From contig NZ_LIYH01000004.1 in NCBI RefSeq assembly GCF_001905885.1, forward strand, positions 62,001 to 126,000: a DNA stretch of 64,000 nucleotides, written 5' to 3'. The DNA is from Streptomyces sp. CB03234 (GTDB lineage Bacteria > Actinomycetota > Actinomycetes > Streptomycetales > Streptomycetaceae). Positions 62,771 through 64,000 of the stretch are shown here, one piece after another. A program made the translations under genes and the position numbers. Position 1 is the first letter of the stretch. Every line of letters begins with the position of its first letter. The notes under the pieces were generated by a model that saw nothing but the letters and a program-made list of their open reading frames with translations, made no database searches and had not been told where the DNA came from.

Positions 62771-64000
62771 TCACCGCTCTCCTTCCCGTGCTTCCGTCGT
62801 CCGTGCGATCCCCGGTTCCCCGCCGCTCGTGGCGCCCGCCGTCGCCGGGGGGTGTACCGCCCCGGTGAGGGCCTCGCCGCGGCGCAGGTAGCGGGCGATG
62901 CGGCGGGCACCCGTCAGGCTGCCGGCCGCGTACCACAGCACGTCCGGGGCGAGTCCGTAGTCGATCCCCAGCCGCTCGTACACCTGGGTGGCATGGAGTC
63001 GGTACGAGTTGGCGAGCTGGGCGGTCGTCATCTGCGGGGCGGCCTGTGCGCCCGTCTCGAACCACGCGGCCAGGGTGTGTTCGACGTACTCCTCCACGGA
63101 GTACTCCAGGGTGCGGGTCTCGATGGGGCGGCGCACCGGGGTGAACATGGGGTCGATGACGCCGGGGCGCCCTTGCAGTTCATTGGCGACGTGCGTGGCG
63201 AGAAGTGGTGCGCAGTGGAAGCCGTCGCGGTAGGTGCCGGTCATCAGGTACAGACCGGGGACGGGCAGCGCGCCGATCAGCGGGAACCCGTCGAGGGTCA
63301 TCGGACGATTGCCGGTGAGGTAGCGGACGACGTCGTGACGCGCGATGTCCTCGTCCAACTGCTGCATGGCGTACTGGGCGAGGAACCGGACGTCGCCCAC
63401 GGGAACGACATCGGTGGGGCGGTCGACCAGGCGGTTGGTGGCACCCAGGTACTCCATGCCAGGACCGGCGGGCACGACGTGCAGTCCGCAGGCGAAGCCG
63501 CGGTTGGGGGTGCGGACCACGCTGCGGAACGGTTCACCGACGACCCGTCGGGAGAGCATCGCGAAGCCGAGCCCGGGAAACGTCGGCATCAGAGCACCGT
63601 CGAGGAAGGGTTGGACCAGCTGTTCGCTGGCAGCTCCGGCCGCCACGACGACGGTGCCGGCCTCGATGAGCCGGCCGTCGTCCAGTTCGACCCCGGTGAC
63701 GGCGTCGGAGCCGCCGGTCAGCCGCCGCACGGTGGCGTCCACCAGGGCCACGCCGTCGCGGAGTAATCGTTCCTGCACGGCGTTGAGTACGGCACGGGCG
63801 TCGACGGCCCCCTCGGTGGGCAGCCGCACCGCGCGCAGCGCCCGGGACTCGGTCCTCGGCCGATAGCCGGGGATGGTGCGCGGATCCACTTCCTCCCAGG
63901 GCTGCTTGTACTCGTCGAGCGCGGCGAGCATCGCCTCGAAGTTGATCGAGTCCAGTTCCGCGCCGACGGCGTTCAGGATGACGTGGGTCTCGTCGGCCGT
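62771..64000 (-). CDS. FAD-dependent oxidoreductase (DAO/glycine-oxidase-like), truncated by the window edge
   Basis: At least 410 residues are visible; the frame is open to the edge, so the N-terminal FAD Rossmann motif lies outside. TVVVAAGAASEQLVQPFL, FAMLSRRVV, EYLGATNRL, NRPMTLDGFPLIGALPVPGLYLMTGTYRDGFHCAPLLATHVANELQ match the D-amino-acid/glycine/sarcosine oxidase family C-terminus, with the RDGFHCAP FAD-closing loop. A further 100-residue helical tail (about the last 130 codons) is longer than in ThiO. It is the upstream gene of a coupled oxidase-carrier pair and may oxidise an amine or amino acid in the NRPS pathway. Confidence 0.85.
   Translation of the reverse strand, partial: TADETHVILNAVGAELDSINFEAMLAALDEYKQPWEEVDPRTIPGYRPRTESRALRAVRLPTEGAVDARAVLNAVQERLLRDGVALVDATVRRLTGGSDAVTGVELDDGRLIEAGTVVVAAGAASEQLVQPFLDGALMPTFPGLGFAMLSRRVVGEPFRSVVRTPNRGFACGLHVVPAGPGMEYLGATNRLVDRPTDVVPVGDVRFLAQYAMQQLDEDIARHDVVRYLTGNRPMTLDGFPLIGALPVPGLYLMTGTYRDGFHCAPLLATHVANELQGRPGVIDPMFTPVRRPIETRTLEYSVEEYVEHTLAAWFETGAQAAPQMTTAQLANSYRLHATQVYERLGIDYGLAPDVLWYAAGSLTGARRIARYLRRGEALTGAVHPPATAGATSGGEPGIARTTEAREGER

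Overview
The window is high-GC actinobacterial chromosome, most likely Streptomyces. Evidence includes strong G/C bias at third codon positions, many GTG starts, ATGA-coupled genes, a Streptomyces-type XRE/DUF397/ATPase triplet, an ECF41 sigma factor, a GntR regulator behind a dre-like site, a urease operon without ureE, and an NRPS locus with MbtH at the right edge. The species cannot be fixed from this sequence.

Layout. 1-3.4 kb: end of a J-domain gene, dnaK and a grpE-like gene with a long low-complexity N-terminus. 3.4-8 kb: sbcD-sbcC. 8-14 kb: two Lrp/AsnC regulators, each divergent from a sulfur-type enzyme (rhodanese; cystathionine gamma-synthase/lyase family), plus a DUF885 peptidase-like protein and an ACT-GNAT membrane protein. 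14-25 kb: PhoD phosphatase, alpha/beta hydrolase, ECF41 sigma factor, GntR and ROK regulators, TetR/GNAT pair, mug, purB and an SGNH hydrolase. 25-28 kb: two coupled CNNM/CorC-type CBS membrane proteins. 28.2-29 kb: an RHH/Fic-type toxin-antitoxin pair joined by a 22-codon ORF. 29-33.7 kb: small secreted and unknown proteins, a frameshifted repeat-protein pseudogene, a SigE-family sigma factor with a membrane partner, a double VOC protein and a decayed P-loop kinase gene. 33.6-35.5 kb: a 35-bp tandem repeat and a DHA2-type MFS pump of visibly lower GC, a likely acquired segment. 35.5-41.9 kb: SDR, methyltransferase, and the biotin genes bioB-bioA-bioD-VOC divergent from bioF. 41.9-44.2 kb: DUF397/XRE/HATPase triplet and a gene-free C-rich repeat tract. 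44.2-48.7 kb: LysR/LysE pair, DUF6328, an NlpC/P60 hydrolase behind a c-di-AMP (ydaO) riboswitch, and a ClpP-like protein whose catalytic His is Gln, divergent from a Phd-type antitoxin. 48.7-50.9 kb: secreted FG-GAP protein. 51.2-55.7 kb: ureABCFGD. 55.7-58 kb: DUF4190, PlsC-type acyltransferase and EamA transporter.

58-64 kb: a small biosynthetic locus. A single NRPS (C-A-PCP) ends in an enterochelin-esterase-like (Fes/IroE) domain instead of a normal thioesterase. It is followed by an MbtH protein and, on the opposite strand, a free-standing carrier protein coupled to an FAD amine/amino-acid oxidase-like protein cut by the window edge. This is the best candidate for an undescribed system: the NRPS would load and condense an amino acid, the oxidase could act on a carrier-bound or free amino substrate, and the esterase domain would release or hydrolyse the product. 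The chemistry is inferred only from domain order.
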